Positions 44,257 through 56,745 of a stretch of DNA of 64,000 nucleotides are shown here, one piece after another. The DNA lies in NCBI GenBank assembly GCA_028386065.3, contig JAKUCV010001438.1, positions 9,521-73,520 of the forward strand, read 5' to 3'. Within the stretch, counting starts at the first letter, position 1, and the number at the start of each line of letters is the position of its first letter. The notes beneath the pieces are model-generated. The model had not been told where the DNA came from. It saw only the letters and a program-made list of their open reading frames with translations, and did no database searches. A program made the translations under genes and the position numbers. Source of the stretch: Turnera subulata (taxonomy: Eukaryota > Streptophyta > Magnoliopsida > Malpighiales > Passifloraceae).

Positions 44257-45410
44257 AATACCAAATTTAACTAATAATCTTTTGTCCTTTTCATTATCAA
44301 AATCAATGATCCACAAAAGAGCAATACACACGAAATACCAAATTTAACTAATAATCTTTTGTCTTTTTTCATTTTACATTAGTTCAAAATGAGAAAATAC
44401 GGAAGTCTAAATATGTAAGTACTATTCAATTGAAGGGAGGGGTTAGGGTTTGTTTGTGCACTAGGAGAAGCTCTATTTCTTCCTCTATTCCGTTTAGGCC
44501 GTGACGTGACTAGATTATGGGGTTCAAGCTCGTGTTCTCCCCGCCACAACTTGAATGCGGAACTATCAACGTCCGTGACGAGTTTGGGGGGTAAGAATCG
44601 GGTACCCTCTTCCATGATCTTCATTTGTTTTTGTATTCCATGTTGGGTTGTTTTGACCGTGGTTGTAATGTTAGTGGTTGATGGCGGCATGAGTTGCAAT
44701 TGGGTTGCAATGGCTTGATGGGTCGTGATGGAGCCGATGCAAGGTGGCATGGCAGCAACGCCTTGGTATAGCGGCGATGATGGAATGTGGTGGTGCGATT
44801 ATTCCAGAGCTAGAAAGTAATTGGGGCGACGACGGTTTGAGGGGCACTGTGCAAGGGGACATGCCTTGTCTGACGGTGACATTTGTAGTCGTTGTCTTAG
44901 GGCATCTATGTAATTGGAAGAGGAACAAAAAAAAGCATTTTTGTTATCCTTTAACTCCCAACCAAACATGCTAAAAAATGATGTGTTTTATTATCCCTTT
45001 AATTCCCTCCCAAACATGCTAAAAAAACATGTTTTATTATCCTTTAATTTCCTCCCAAATATGCTTGTTTAGTATGAGGGTACCACTCTAATTCAAACAA
45101 ATAATAAAAAATAACAAATTTAGAACTTAAATTAGAGAAAAAAGAAAAGGGTTAAAAAAATAAAAGGGCATGGCGGGCCCCACATGACAATTGTCGGCAC
45201 CATAGCTGTCCACCGACTCTATGGTGTACAATGGACAATATGATCTGGTAAATTGCGATTTAAGGGACAATATGAGTGAAAATAAACAAAGAGGGGAAAA
45301 AAATACAAAATTGATTAACTGAAGGGACATAAAAAAAATATTTAACATTGGGTAAATGAATAAATCTAATCTATACTGGAATAGGAGAGATCCTGAGATA
45401 ATATGGGATG
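44257..45410. other. Intergenic, no gene seen
   Basis: The start repeats AATACCAAATTTAACTAATA at about 44258 and 44335 in a local direct duplication. The rest has short open frames without recognisable similarity, and repeated CCCAAACATGCTAAAAAA units around 44950-45065. Confidence 0.5.
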
Positions 45411-45928
45411 TAGGGATGGAAAAAGTGCCTGTTGGTGTGGGGATTCCTCATAGTGGGGATGAGGATAGAGGGAATTGTTGACCCGTGGGGACGGAGATGG
45501 GGAGAGTTTTTAACCGGAGGCTAATTTGGAGATTGGGATTGGGATCACACTACCCACCTCGCGAGACGAGTTTGTCCTTAATTTAATAGTACTTGCATAT
45601 ATAAACTTTGGTTGTTTTGGTCAATTTGAACTAATATAGAATAAAAAAGACAAAAAATTCTTGTTAAATTTGAAATTTTGATTGTATTTTGAAATTTTGG
45701 ATAGAAACTTGAGTCATACTTTAGATACATTTGTCTTGGTCCTCGAAAATAATATTAAACCTTTTACTAAAAAAAAATAAATATTTAAAATAAAAAAATT
45801 AAGTGCGGGGATCCATCTTGAGTGTGGAAAGCAGGGATGGGGGGAGAATTCCCCCACCGTGGAGAATAGGGACGGGGATGGGGCGAGATTCCTTGATCTG
45901 CAAGATCCTTGCCCCGTTGCCATCCTTA
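45411..45928. mobile_element. hAT-like MITE, TIR TAGGGATGG-AA
   Basis: About 518 bp with imperfect ends TAGGGATGGAAA and TTGCCATCCTTA. Both subterminal parts are rich in GGGGATGGGGA-type sequence around an AT-rich centre, the usual look of a widespread plant hAT MITE type. The flanking 8-mers ATGGGATG and TTAGGATG match at 6 of 8 positions, so the target duplication is eroded or the boundaries are slightly off. Confidence 0.5.
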
Positions 45929-45982
45929 TTAGGATGGGACTGTACAGGTAGGTAATTTTATAATTATACAGGTATGAGACTA

Positions 45983-48900
45983 TGTAATAGCCCGGGTAAA
46001 ATTTTTATAATTTTACTATGTTATTCTAACCTTACGGTGGTAATTTGAATTTTCTACCATACTGTTTGAGCCTTTGAAAATTTTCCAACGACCAACCGAA
46101 TCAAAAATCTCAATTGCATGACTTGTGCAACACAACAAATATTTTTTTTATTATGACGATCATTTCATTCTTGCTAGTTTCAAGAGAATTTAGATGGCTT
46201 CGCGCAATGCATTTGCTGACTCGTTTTATATATTTATAAAAAGAAATGATATGTTAAATATGTTCCTCCCCGAAAATCTATCTATTTTCATCTCTTGTTA
46301 TATAATTCAAAAGGGGTCTTTGCAATTGATTTTGGTATTAACCGTTTTGTAAAGAATCTTGAAAGATTATGTCTGCTGCAAAATAAAATTCTGTTTATGT
46401 TGGATACAAAATTTGATATTGATTTGGTCAATACAGGTAGTTTTGAAAAGATACTCTGTTTTTTCTTGACTTCCAGTTTTGTTAGTTTTCAATTATTTCA
46501 CTCAATGATTATTTTTTTTATCCTCACACCTTTATTTTTTTTCTTTTATCCAAATGTCATTTTTCAATAATTTTTCTTTCCTTTTCCTTCCACTCACCCG
46601 ACTTTTGCTCCTTTTGTCAAACCTCCTGTCTCTTCATTTTTTTTATTTTCTTTTTTTTTCCCTGTGCCTTGTCTTCTTTCTCCTCCCCACTTCTGTTCTT
46701 TCTTTTCACACTTTTTCACCCTTTTTCTTCCTCTGTCTTATTCTTCTCCTTACCCATTATCTTCTCCATTCCACCAAACACACCACCACCCATCATCCTC
46801 ATAATTTTCTGCAACCAATCTTCACCTTCAATAATTCCCCTCCTCTCACCAAATTAAACCGCCACCATACCGTCATCTTCCTTCTTCTCCCCAGCCTTAG
46901 CCTCACATCACTTTATCAAATCAAATCTTCAATTCCCTCTTTGTTTTCCTATCTCTCGCAATCACTCACCAAGCCTTCAACCTCTTGCTTACTCTCAATC
47001 ATTTTCCCCAATTTCCTTCCTCCTGTCACATGTGATGGAAACCAGAGGCCGTGCAATTGCTGCTGCCACCAGAAAAGCTTGGTTGTCTAAGTGGGTTTAG
47101 TTCCTATGGTTGTGGGTCACGTCTTGAGGTTGCGTGTATTGTTGGTGTCGATGATTGTGGGTTGGGTTGTGACTTGTGCAGATGATGATGATGATGGCGA
47201 ATTAGGTTTTGCTTGTGTTATTTTGTTGGGGGTTAGCGGTGGTGTCGTGAAAGGTTTTGGGTGATTGTTGCCGAGCAGGAGTGGTGGTGGACAGATGGCT
47301 CGGAGTTGTTGAATTGATGGGTTGATGGGGTTGTATTGACAGTGGGTTTTCTGGTTTTGGTATTAACGTGCTTAGCTTTGTGTTCCTCTGTTTCTAGTGG
47401 AGTAGTGTTTGGATGGATTATACTTTAGGTTGGTTTGGCCAGATAGCTGCTGTCAATAGAGGTGTCGCTGATGATGTTACCGTGGTCTGGTTGTTAATGG
47501 TGGCAGAATACAGGTTGATGTTGTGAAATAAGGACCAGATGTTATGATTCCATTGTAGTAGTGATTGTGATGGTGATGGTAATGCTTTATTGGTTGGGGG
47601 ATTCAGTTTGACTGCGTATGTTGATGCTCAGGTTGTTGATGGGTGCGTCAACGGCAGTTTTCAAGTGAGACTTCACCCGGGGAGATTGAACGGTAATCCT
47701 TTGAACCCCGGACATCTAATGGGCTCGGGTTTGGGTGGATTACACAACGGACTCGGAAACGGGCCGAACGTGTAATGCATCCATGTTCACGGGACGATAT
47801 TAACGATTTCTTTAATGGCTTCATATAAACGGACATAATTAATTATATTGGTTAATGAAAGAATTTATTCGACCAAACATTTTCATTAATAATTGTTTAC
47901 GGTTTCATTCGGATTATCAAATAATTAATATTTTATGATTTTTGGAAATATACTTTTGGTCATGTAAGAATTTATAAAAGCGGCTGTGACATTTTATTTA
48001 TGAGTTAAGTTAATATTTTCTGGGAATATTAATTTATGCATGGATTTATATCTTCTAAGATACTTTGGCTATTATTATTGAAGGTTTTAATTGTGTAATA
48101 ATAACAATTAGTATTCTCATTATTTTCTAGGTTACTGGAGTAATATTCTGGTTATTCAAATATTTATTAATAGTAACCAACAAGTTTATTTATATAATAT
48201 CTCTTCAGCTAAATAATTATAATGGACATAACATTTATTTATTTATTTACCGGCTTATACTATTGACTTATGAATTATAAAATCTAATTAATTATCAGCT
48301 ATAATATTATTTTGGTATCACTCTTTTATATTGATAATTATCAGAAATATTACTACACATCTGACATTTTATTTATTTAATATTTATGTATTAATTAAAT
48401 TGGTTATCAATTACTTATGATGGTTTATACTACTAACAGGATATGAATTTTTTTTATAATAATAGTCGGTGATATTATTTATTTGTCTAATATATATATT
48501 TACTACGATATATATTGAACGAAATACCTAATGAGTCCCTTTGGTATATTTTAAAACCATATGGTTTGTCACTGAGGAATTATTTTAATATTATTCGTTC
48601 ATATCATTATTTACTGTAATTATTATAACGGGCCAAGGTGAGGTTGCATATACGTCATTCCACCCGTGATAGCCGGGATGGTTGGTCTTGGAACTACATA
48701 GGTTCCATTGCATCTTATGGTTTATTGTTGTTGATATCTTTGTGATATTTGTTGACATTTGTTGTGAGGATTTGTATGTCACTGAATTGCTTGATGAGCT
48801 GTGATGTGATATGTTCATATGCATGTTGTCTCATGATCATACCTTGGGAGGTTGTCAGTCCTCAGTATAGTTGGTTGACCATGGTCGGCATAGGTTGCCG

Positions 48901-49964
48901 GTTTGCGGGTGTTAGTTGTTATCGTTGGTTGTGAGTAGTCTGTTGTTGTTGGCATCGGTTGCCAGTTGTCCTTTGTTGGTTGTCGGTTACTTTTGATAAT
49001 TGTCGAATGAGTATCACATGTCGTTTTTGAATGGATATTGAGATATGTTGGTTGTCGGCTGTAGTCGACGGTTGGGAGATTGTTATCACTAAGGGTATGT
49101 CGATACCCAGAGATCGAGATTAATGAGAAATTATTGTTGTAGTGGTTACGAGTTGCTGTGGTGACTGCTGATGCCGTGTTGTGTTGTGATTCTACCCGGG
49201 GACTGGTTAGTGATGTTGATTGGGTATGGTCCGTGCTGGTTGCCGGCTACCCGGTGAGCGAGGCTCACGTGATTTTGAGATTGTTTTGGTACCGGGTAGA
49301 TGATCAGCAAGCACAGTAGAGGTATGTTATCATACGATGAGGAACCTCTGTTGAGTATAGTTTGTCAGGACTAATGTGTGTGTTGTATAGTCTGTTGAGA
49401 CTGGGTCGGTTACCCAATATATAGTTGAGTTGAGGTGTCTTGGTCGGGCACTAGTGTATGGTACGGTCGATATTGGATGGTCAGTGCATTGCATGGTCGA
49501 TGGGGCGGACATTTGCATAGTCTGCATTGTTCTTTACGACTGTATTTATTCTGTGTTCTGATCACGACTCGTATGCCGTATTGATGTGCTCTTGATTGTT
49601 AAGTATCTGCTATGTAGTTCATCATGAGTTATGTGTCGGTGAGATTATGGAGAATCTCACCCCTCACCTGCCCCATCGGCAGGCTACGTTGTTCTTTGTG
49701 CAGGTATGCATTATGGCAGGCTGCGGCATCTCCTCCTACGGATCTGGATCCATAATTTGCGTCGAGTCAATTCATACTATTGCTGTAATTATTAAAATTG
49801 CTTCCGTTGTGCTTTTGATACTGTTGTACCCGAGGTCGGGTGTCATGATAATATCTTTGAGCCGTTGGGCCGGATTTTCGTGTTGTATTTGTAGTCTGTG
49901 CCACGTGTCGGCACTGTTGTTGGTAATCACTGTATGTCGGGTAATTTTAGGTCGGGGTGTTTCA
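45983..49964 (+). mobile_element. 4-kb Ty3/gypsy solo LTR, TSD GACTA
   Basis: It starts TGTAATAGCCCGGGTA, ends GGTCGGGGTGTTTCA, and is flanked by a perfect 5-bp direct repeat GACTA (45978-45982 and 49965-49969). At 3982 bp it is a very long solo LTR. A CT-rich stretch (46560-46990) followed by GT-rich sequence with GTTGTTGATG-type words, and a TCTCACCCCTCAC block near its 3' end (49655), are also found in the LTR at 31740-34531. The two are related long-LTR families. There is no pol, PBS or second LTR. The Phe/Leu-rich frame at 46554-47090 comes from the CT-rich stretch. Confidence 0.85.
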
Positions 49965-49969
49965 GACTA

Positions 49970-50110
49970 TATAATTAAGAATAGTTTAAAAAAGAGAGAA
50001 GAGAATAGGTTAAATAAAGCGATTTTGAGGTTATATAGATATAAAAATGTACAATTAAAAGTAGCTTTAAATAGTGTATATCAATAAGTTGCATGCACCT
50101 TTTTGAAGCT
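49970..50110 (+). mobile_element. Possible Cassandra-like LTR remnant without the 5S core
   Basis: TATAATTAAGAATAGTTTAAA and, further on, TGTACAATTAAAAGTAGCTT then TATCAATAAG and a CACCTTTTT segment parallel 31488-31560 of the Cassandra-type LTR. The 5S-like core does not follow. Similarity is by eye and short, so the call is weak. Confidence 0.3.
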
Positions 50111-50505
50111 ACTGTACCCAGTATGATGCGGGGTTAGGGAACGAGTTTCATTTAACCTCTAATACTAAGTTGTTTTTCCTTCCCTATAAATATAAGACCA
50201 TATTTAATAAAATTTTTGAAAACATTTAATAATTAACATTTGATAATTCTTATGTACTTAACAGTCTTTCCCTCTCATTCTGCTTATGTTTCTAAATAAT
50301 AATAATAAAGAATCAGATTTTCTATTTTTTTTATTATCATTCTCCCCATTTTCTTCCTTTTATAATCATTTCCCTCTCATTTTATTTCCAAACTAGCTCT
50401 GAGGGATTTGGAGAGTAAATAACTTATAATAATTTGTATGGTATAAATAAGATAGGTTGAGCTTGGATAACTTAGTTTTGGGAATAGAGAAAAAATTCTA
50501 AGTAC
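50111..50505. other. AT-rich intergenic stretch
   Basis: I see nothing recognisable; it is AT-rich sequence with an AATAATAATAA run. Confidence 0.5.
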
Positions 50506-50510
50506 ACTAC

Positions 50511-51469
50511 TGATACGGCAACAGCCCTAGAATCCACTAGTTCCACCTCCGTAACTATCTGCTCGTCCCGATCGTCAATCTCAATCAAACTCGCCGTGTA
50601 AGTCTCCTTCACCTCCTAATCTCTGCACCGGATTAGACAACAAAGAAGTACAAACACAACAAAGGGTTTTAGCAATTCTATTCTTTACCTCCTAGACTCA
50701 ATTAAGGAATAGGCAACAAAGGGATTAGAATCACAAGGAATTGAATTAACGCCACAAGCAAGAAACTTGATAAGTAAACTCAAACCCTAATATAAAACCA
50801 AGAGAATCCACTCTCGATCACGATTGAATCCACAATCAAAGAAAACCTCAAAGGTAATTTTATTCTCTCAAAATAGTCTTGTTATAAACATAAAGTAGTT
50901 GTTCCTATTTATACTAAATCCCTAACCCTAATTCGGTTACAAACCCCTAATCCAAGTCAAATTGGATTTTGATTTTGACCGTAACTCTAGACGCCAACAC
51001 CTAAACCCATTAGACTAGGTTTTAATTAAATCCAACAACAAATTGGACTCAAATAAACCCAAACAAAATTAACCCAACTAAATAACTAAAGCCCACAATT
51101 ATTAAACCCAATTACATGGACTAGACCCAAATAAAAACGATACCGAATTTTCGGACAGAAACTGTTCGTCGACTTCAACTGCACTTTAAGTAACGAAAAC
51201 GGCAGATTCAGCTTCTGGGCTCAACATAAAAGTTGTAGATCTTCGTCTTATCTTTCCATAGAGTCCAAGATCGCAACAATCCGAGTTGTAGAGCTCGAGA
51301 TATGAATTTATTCCCGATACTGCACGATCCAGGAATTTTTGCACGCGTTCTTTGCGTCCTTCGCTTTGATGTCCAACTCTTCCTGAAATTCTTGTGAAAC
51401 CGATGCTCCTCTTTGATGCCTCTAAAGATAATCTTGCCATATCCAATCATGCCTAGGTGATTTGCATCA
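50511..51469 (-). mobile_element. CRM-like solo LTR, TSD ACTAC
   Basis: A 959-bp insertion on the reverse strand, starting TGATGCAAATCACCTAGG and ending GTTGCCGTATCA. It is flanked by a perfect 5-bp direct repeat ACTAC (50506-50510 and 51470-51474). Same family as 11157-12061 and 55010-55999. The ends and the overall layout are conserved while the middle has diverged. Confidence 0.88.
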
Positions 51470-51474
51470 ACTAC

Positions 51475-52300
51475 ATTATGGCATGTGTTGATGGCGACGT
51501 TTCAAATTATGAGTCGTTTCTGATACAACCAGAAACAAATCAAACAGGAATCCAAACAACCAAGCCCATAAACAAAAGAAGAATTTTATTGATATAAAGG
51601 AAGCTTTTTTTTACATAAAAAGAAATGAAAGAGCAACTCTCTCTTTTAGAGCTCCAATTAAATCTAGGATTTTGATCGATTCTGCCTGGTATTTACACTC
51701 TCTCCCTCACGTACAGATAATCTCACGGTCCTCAATCTTTCATTCTCTTTGCATCCTGCGGCTCACCGTTTCCGTAATTGATGGGCCCGAACCTCCAGCT
51801 ATCTTGTACAGTCTATCCTCCCTCATAGGTTCTCGCATATTCTCGAAATTTCTTGAGCGGTCTGGGCCTCCCTCAACAAATTAGGCTAACATCTCCTCTA
51901 GGCCCCTTTGTTTGGACCCTCTAATCCTTGTTATATCAATAGCCCCCTCAAGTGAGGGGTTAATCGTGTCTCCTTTCGAACAATTTGAAATTAACCCTCT
52001 CACTTCTCGAGTCTCATCCATTCATATTCCATCCGACAGCCTCTTTTCCTTGGAAGAGTGCGACAATTGCCTGCCTACCTTGGGGATCGTGCGTCCCTTC
52101 CTCTGGTTGGCGGTTTACTGCGGGGTAAGTCTCTTTATTTTCGTTTTGTTCCCCTATTTCTTCCCTACTCTCCTCTTTCTTGTCTCCTTGGTTTCCACAT
52201 TTCAATTTTACTTTCTCTCTTCCTAGCTTTGAAGGTGCGGCTCTTCAAAGGCTCCTAGGTATCTCTTTTGTTTTTTTTTTCAGCTCTCCTATCTCTCTTC
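51475..52300. other. Old transposon-derived sequence, unassigned
   Basis: Pyrimidine-rich, with partial open frames on the + strand (51912-52226) that have no recognisable family. It leads into the ORF remnant at 52305 and may be its 5' part or untranslated leader. Confidence 0.35.
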
Positions 52301-52304
52301 CTCC

Positions 52305-54144
52305 GTGTCTTTTGATTTAGCCTTTTCCCTCAAAGAATCTCTCTTTTCTCTCTATAGGAACAAACTTATTCCTCAAAAGTATAGGGAGTATTATTTTGTT
52401 AGTTCTCTATCGGAAAGGGAGTCTTTTAGGTCGGTTCCTCGTCCACACCAATTCTTAATGTTCACTCTTATGGTGGACGCAGGGGTTTCTCTCCCCTTTT
52501 TCAGGTTCTTTATTGATTTTTTTAAATTGTTGAATATAGCCCTATTCAGCTTCAGCCCCTTTCTTGGTTTTATCTTACTGCATTTGAGGAGTGGTTCCAC
52601 CATTGCCTAGTTTTCCCCTCAGCTCCTGTTTTCTTCAAATTTTTCCAGATTAAGAACCCTAGAAAGGATGACGATGAGTCGGATCTGGTCTGTGTTTGTC
52701 CGCACTCGGGTTTGGGTTATTTCGAACAGGATCTCAAAAAAATAAGAAATCCTTTCAGAGGAATGTTATTAAAGTGAATGTAAGTGTCGGTCCTCTAAAA
52801 AAAAACCTAGGGTTTCCTAATAGGATTAACCCTCTTTCTCCCGATAGCGCCCGATTCAGACCTTTCTCAGTTGAGGATGAAGAATCTTATTATGTGCTTA
52901 GATGTGACATGACTATTCATAACCCCTAAAGCTTGTTGAGGCTCGCGGTTTGGTCACATAGGCTGTCTTGGGCTCCATAGGTTTAACTTTGCTTTTCTCT
53001 ATTGATTTATGTTCCCATTTCATCAATTAAGTTCAACCCCTCATTTCTTTATTATTTGCTTGTTTAACACGATTTTTGCCTGTGTTTTCCCAACTCTCAA
53101 GAAGCTTAGGTCTCCTCCTCATTCATCTTACCAAGAAGAACACTCAGAGTCCACTATGGCTGGTGAGAAGCATTCCCGATCCCCTTACTCCTCAGGTTTG
53201 GTGTCCAATCGGAACAAGGCTCCTCGTCCCTCTACGGTCTACCAAGGTTCCATCCTCATGCCTATTGACCTTACAGGATCCGACAGCTCCTCTCGCCTGA
53301 GGTCACTCCTTGACAAGACCATGGGAACAAGCAAGAACCCCCTATCTATCCGTGTTACTTGTGTTAGCTTAAAAAGGGGATCCCTATGGAGGCTCTACCT
53401 TTAGGGGGTAAGCATTCTCATTCAAAGTCAAGTTTCCATAGGGTCCACTCTTCTCCAACCTCTAGTCCTTTGAAGGGCGCCTCTTCTTCTGCTTCTCACT
53501 AGGGCGACCCATCCTGTGCTGTCAAACCTTCCGCTCTGCAACTTTCCGGCACCAGTCGGGTTAGGGCTGAAAGATATAGATTTCCCTGCCCTAGTTCGCA
53601 TCATGGCGGCTCCCCTAGGACTGGTCTTCCCGAGCGTGTCCTGTTGACCTTCTAACAACAAAGTGTTTGAAGGATAAACAGAATTGCACAAGAAGTACCA
53701 TGATGTCATATATGATCTGTTTTCTACTTTTGTCTCCTCTCTTGTTCAGGTTTTTCTTTTCTTCTATTCTCTTTCTGTAAGATTCTATGACAATTCTGGA
53801 TTCTTATCTCGTGCACCCATTTTTAGGGGATCCTTTTGGCAACATCCATTTCTTCCTACAACCAAGATTTGTATTGCCACAAGCAAGCGGCCGAAGAGGA
53901 GATTTCCCGCCTCTCCAAGGCTTTTAAGCTTGAAAAGGAGCGCCATCAAATGACTATTCAAGATGTAATTTTTGTTGTTGCTGAGGCAGAAAGGCAAAAG
54001 AACGAATTTGAGGCCTTTCGTAAGACCTGCAAGTCTCAATTGAACTTTTACCGCGAGAAGGTCGACTCCTTGGAACATGATCTGTTCGATTTTGCTCAAC
54101 AGGTTCCCGGCTATGTGGAGAGAGCCACTAAGCTGCATCGTTAG
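52305..54144 (+). pseudogene. Transposon-type ORF remnant (gypsy-type 'transposase_28'-like) with coiled coil
   Basis: Disrupted reading frames on the + strand. One piece (52305-52610) contains FTLMVDAGVSLPFFRFFIDF and LNIALFSFSP, similar in pattern to the start of a domain often annotated as putative gypsy-type transposon (PF04195). A second (52640-52929) is basic. A third (53009-53404) is Ser/Pro-rich linker (HSRSPYSSGLVSNRNKAP). A fourth (53836-54144) is a coiled coil (QAAEEEISRLSKAFKLEKER, then EAFRKTCKSQLNFYREKV). Stops and frame changes separate the pieces. The family assignment rests on pattern recall and is tentative; the coiled coil is clear. Confidence 0.4.
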
Positions 54145-54639
54145 CTTATTTCTCAGAAACAGCCAAATGACGATGCCAGCTACTTAGAGCCAGTCGTGCT
54201 TCATCCCGACCCTTCCTCCCCTGCTACCGAGTCTGCAGACACCAACCTCTATGCTGATGCCGAGGACGATGAGGGTACTCACATTGACCAACCTTGAGTT
54301 TCCTCTCCAAAATCCCCTGTGATCTTTGACTTAACCGAGGAGATTGCTCGCGAGGCTACTGGTACCTATGTTGATAAGGCTCTAAATTCAAAAAAATGTT
54401 GATCTCGCCGATTCCTCTGGTCCAACTAGAGATGCTTGAGAATTCGTCTTGGCTCTCTAACTTGTTTTGTAGACTTTAATGCTATTTTGGAGCTTTGTGG
54501 ATGCTTTCGTTTCATATTTTGCTCTTGTTTTCCTGTATGAACTCTCGATTCCCCTTTTCCTATGCCTAATCCTTCACTTGTTTTAGTCTTTTATAATTTT
54601 TTACTCACTTCAGCAACTTAAGCCCCTGGTTCGAGGTTA

Positions 54640-54960
54640 TGTTTCTTTTTCTTCCATTCGTTCCTATTCAGGTTTTCAGGTTTGGAGCCTTATGGCCACA
54701 GATAGTTTCGCTAGAATGATTGCGACCTTGGCCTTGACCATCTCATGGGTCTTAATGGTACTTTTTAGTGGCCCGATCGCTCAGAGTCCCTTTTCGGCCG
54801 TTGGTCTTGTTCCCTCGTTGGGGAACTATAAGTATTTATAGACCGTTAGTCTCGGCCACCCCATGGGCCAATTTTTAATTTTTTTTGTCCTGGACCTTAT
54901 GGTATGTTGGCCACCTTATGGGCCTTTTCCTCTGGCAGCTCAATCACCGAGGTGGGCTTT
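54640..54960. repeat. GGCC-type imperfect repeats downstream of the ORF remnant
   Basis: TGGCCACCCCATGGGCCAA and TGGCCACCTTATGGGCCTTT, with weaker copies around 54690 and 54735, form near-palindromes comparable in layout to the arrays of elements A and B. This suggests that 51475-54960 is the 3' part of another retrotransposon. Confidence 0.4.
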
Positions 54961-55009
54961 TTATTTTGCAGACAACTCTATTCCTATTATTGAAAGACCC
55001 TAACCTATA

Positions 55010-55999
55010 TGATGCAAATCATCAAAGGCATAACATAACTCGACAAGACGGGCTTGGAGGCTGGAAGAATGGAGCTTGGAGGCTGGAAGAATGGTGCACG
55101 ACATGGGAGCAGTAGAGGTAGCAATGGTGATTCGAGGAATGATGCATGTCAAGACGACTTTGGGGAAGCTATGGCGACAAGCATGAAGATGGAAAGCTCA
55201 CTTTTAGAATCATGTCCAAGATTTGTTCTCACAAGAAATTCAAGAAAAGATGGAGATCAAGCTTGAAAAAGAGCTTAAGGAGAGGTTAACCTATTTGAAT
55301 CACATGGGAGGCTTAGTTGACATGGGCTACATTGAGCCTAGTCGACATATCTGCATTATTTTATTTTATTAAGTCGCACAACATTGTTCTATTTATTAAT
55401 TGGGCCAACTTGGGTGTTGTTTTATTTAATTATTATGTTGGATTTTAATTAGTTTTATTGGGTTTATTTTAGTCTAGTCTATTAGGGAATTGGAATTGCA
55501 ATTCTAATCCACTTAGGAGCTAGGGTTACTGTTCATTCGTTACTGTAGCAAAATACTGTTCGCGTGAATAGTAATGTGTGAATAGTAAATGCAAGTCTTT
55601 TTATTTTTTTTATTTATTATTTTGGCCTAAGTCCATTATGTTAATGAATTTGTAAAATCTAGTCCAATTAGGTTTAGGTTAAGGGTGTGGCCGACCTATA
55701 GCTATTATAAATAGGAGTCTTTATGTTTTCTTCAAAGAAAATTCGGCACCTTTTTGGTGTGATTAGAAGATTGATTCTTCCAATTTAATTCAAGGACTGT
55801 GATTACTTATCAGATAGCTTATTATCTGTGGCATTTTTAAGATTCCTTGTGCTTTCTATTCCCTTTGTTTCTTGACCCAGTTGTGTCTTCAGGTGGAGGG
55901 ATACTGCACTAAATTCTTTGGTTGATTTGATTCTTGATTTTGGGACGCTTGATTGAAACAAATGTGCTCCTAGTTTTGTCTAGTGGTGTTGCCGTATCA
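55010..55999 (+). mobile_element. 5' LTR of a CRM-like element
   Basis: 990 bp from TGATGCAAATCATC to GTTGCCGTATCA, the same family as the solo LTRs at 11157 and 50511 but on the + strand. It is followed by a PBS (56004) and remnants of gag and pol, so it is a true 5' LTR. The flanks CTATA and TCTTT do not match, as expected when internal sequence follows. Confidence 0.85.
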
Positions 56000-56003
56000 T
56001 CTT

Positions 56004-56016
56004 TGGTAGCGGAGCC
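56004..56016 (+). promoter_or_regulatory. Primer-binding site of the CRM-like element
   Basis: TGGTAGCGGAGCC, close to TGGTATCAGAGCC, the site for initiator tRNA-Met used by CRM and many other plant LTR elements. It starts five bases after the LTR end. Confidence 0.7.
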
Positions 56017-56745
56017 TAGGTATCAAATTCAACTACGTATCTTTACTTTTCTGTTATTTGATTTTCTGTTGTTCTTTTGTGTTTGCCGAATTCAAAAGAA
56101 AATAAAAGCGTCGAATTACTGTTCATCGTGACTGTTCACCGAGTACTGTTCATCGGTATGTTCAAAAAAAAAAACAAAAAATGTGTTATCCTTGTTATAG
56201 TCGACATTATATTATAAAAAAGGGAGGAAGACTTCGATTGAAGTTTGCACCAGAAAACTGATTGTGTGATTGATACTTTTCCGCAAAGGTTGAATTGCTT
56301 GATTACCTAGTCAGAGTTCTTTCTTTCATTATGGTTATTTGCTGTCCATTTTCTTTTAGCTTTCTAATTGAGTAATCTTTGCTTCTTATAGTTCAATTGA
56401 TATAAAAATCGTCATATACAATATTCTACTTCTTTGTGTGTGCTTATAGTTTCTTTGCTAGAGTTGATTTTGCCTCTAGAATTGCATTCTATTTTTCCTT
56501 GTTGTTTCTTTTGCTTCTACTTGAATTTGTTGCATGTATTTATAATTTGATTGAGTTTTGTTTAATCCGAACAAATAAACAAAGCAAGAATTAAGAGAGA
56601 TAAAAGCCAAAGTGTTACATCCTATTGCCAATTGAGTCCAAACACGAGAGAAAACAATATTGAGTGAAAAATGTGAGGAGTGTGTGAGGAAAATTCTTTT
56701 TCTATCAATGAGTTTTGCAGGTTAACATCATGAAACATTCGAGAT

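Noticed and set aside
46554..47090. 178-codon Phe/Leu/Ser-rich frame resembling a membrane protein
   Set aside because: It is encoded by the CT-rich leader stretch of the 4-kb solo LTR; composition alone explains the hydrophobic look.
47590..47775. Small frame with Gly/Asn-rich end near 47700
   Set aside because: It is inside the solo LTR, short and without similarity.
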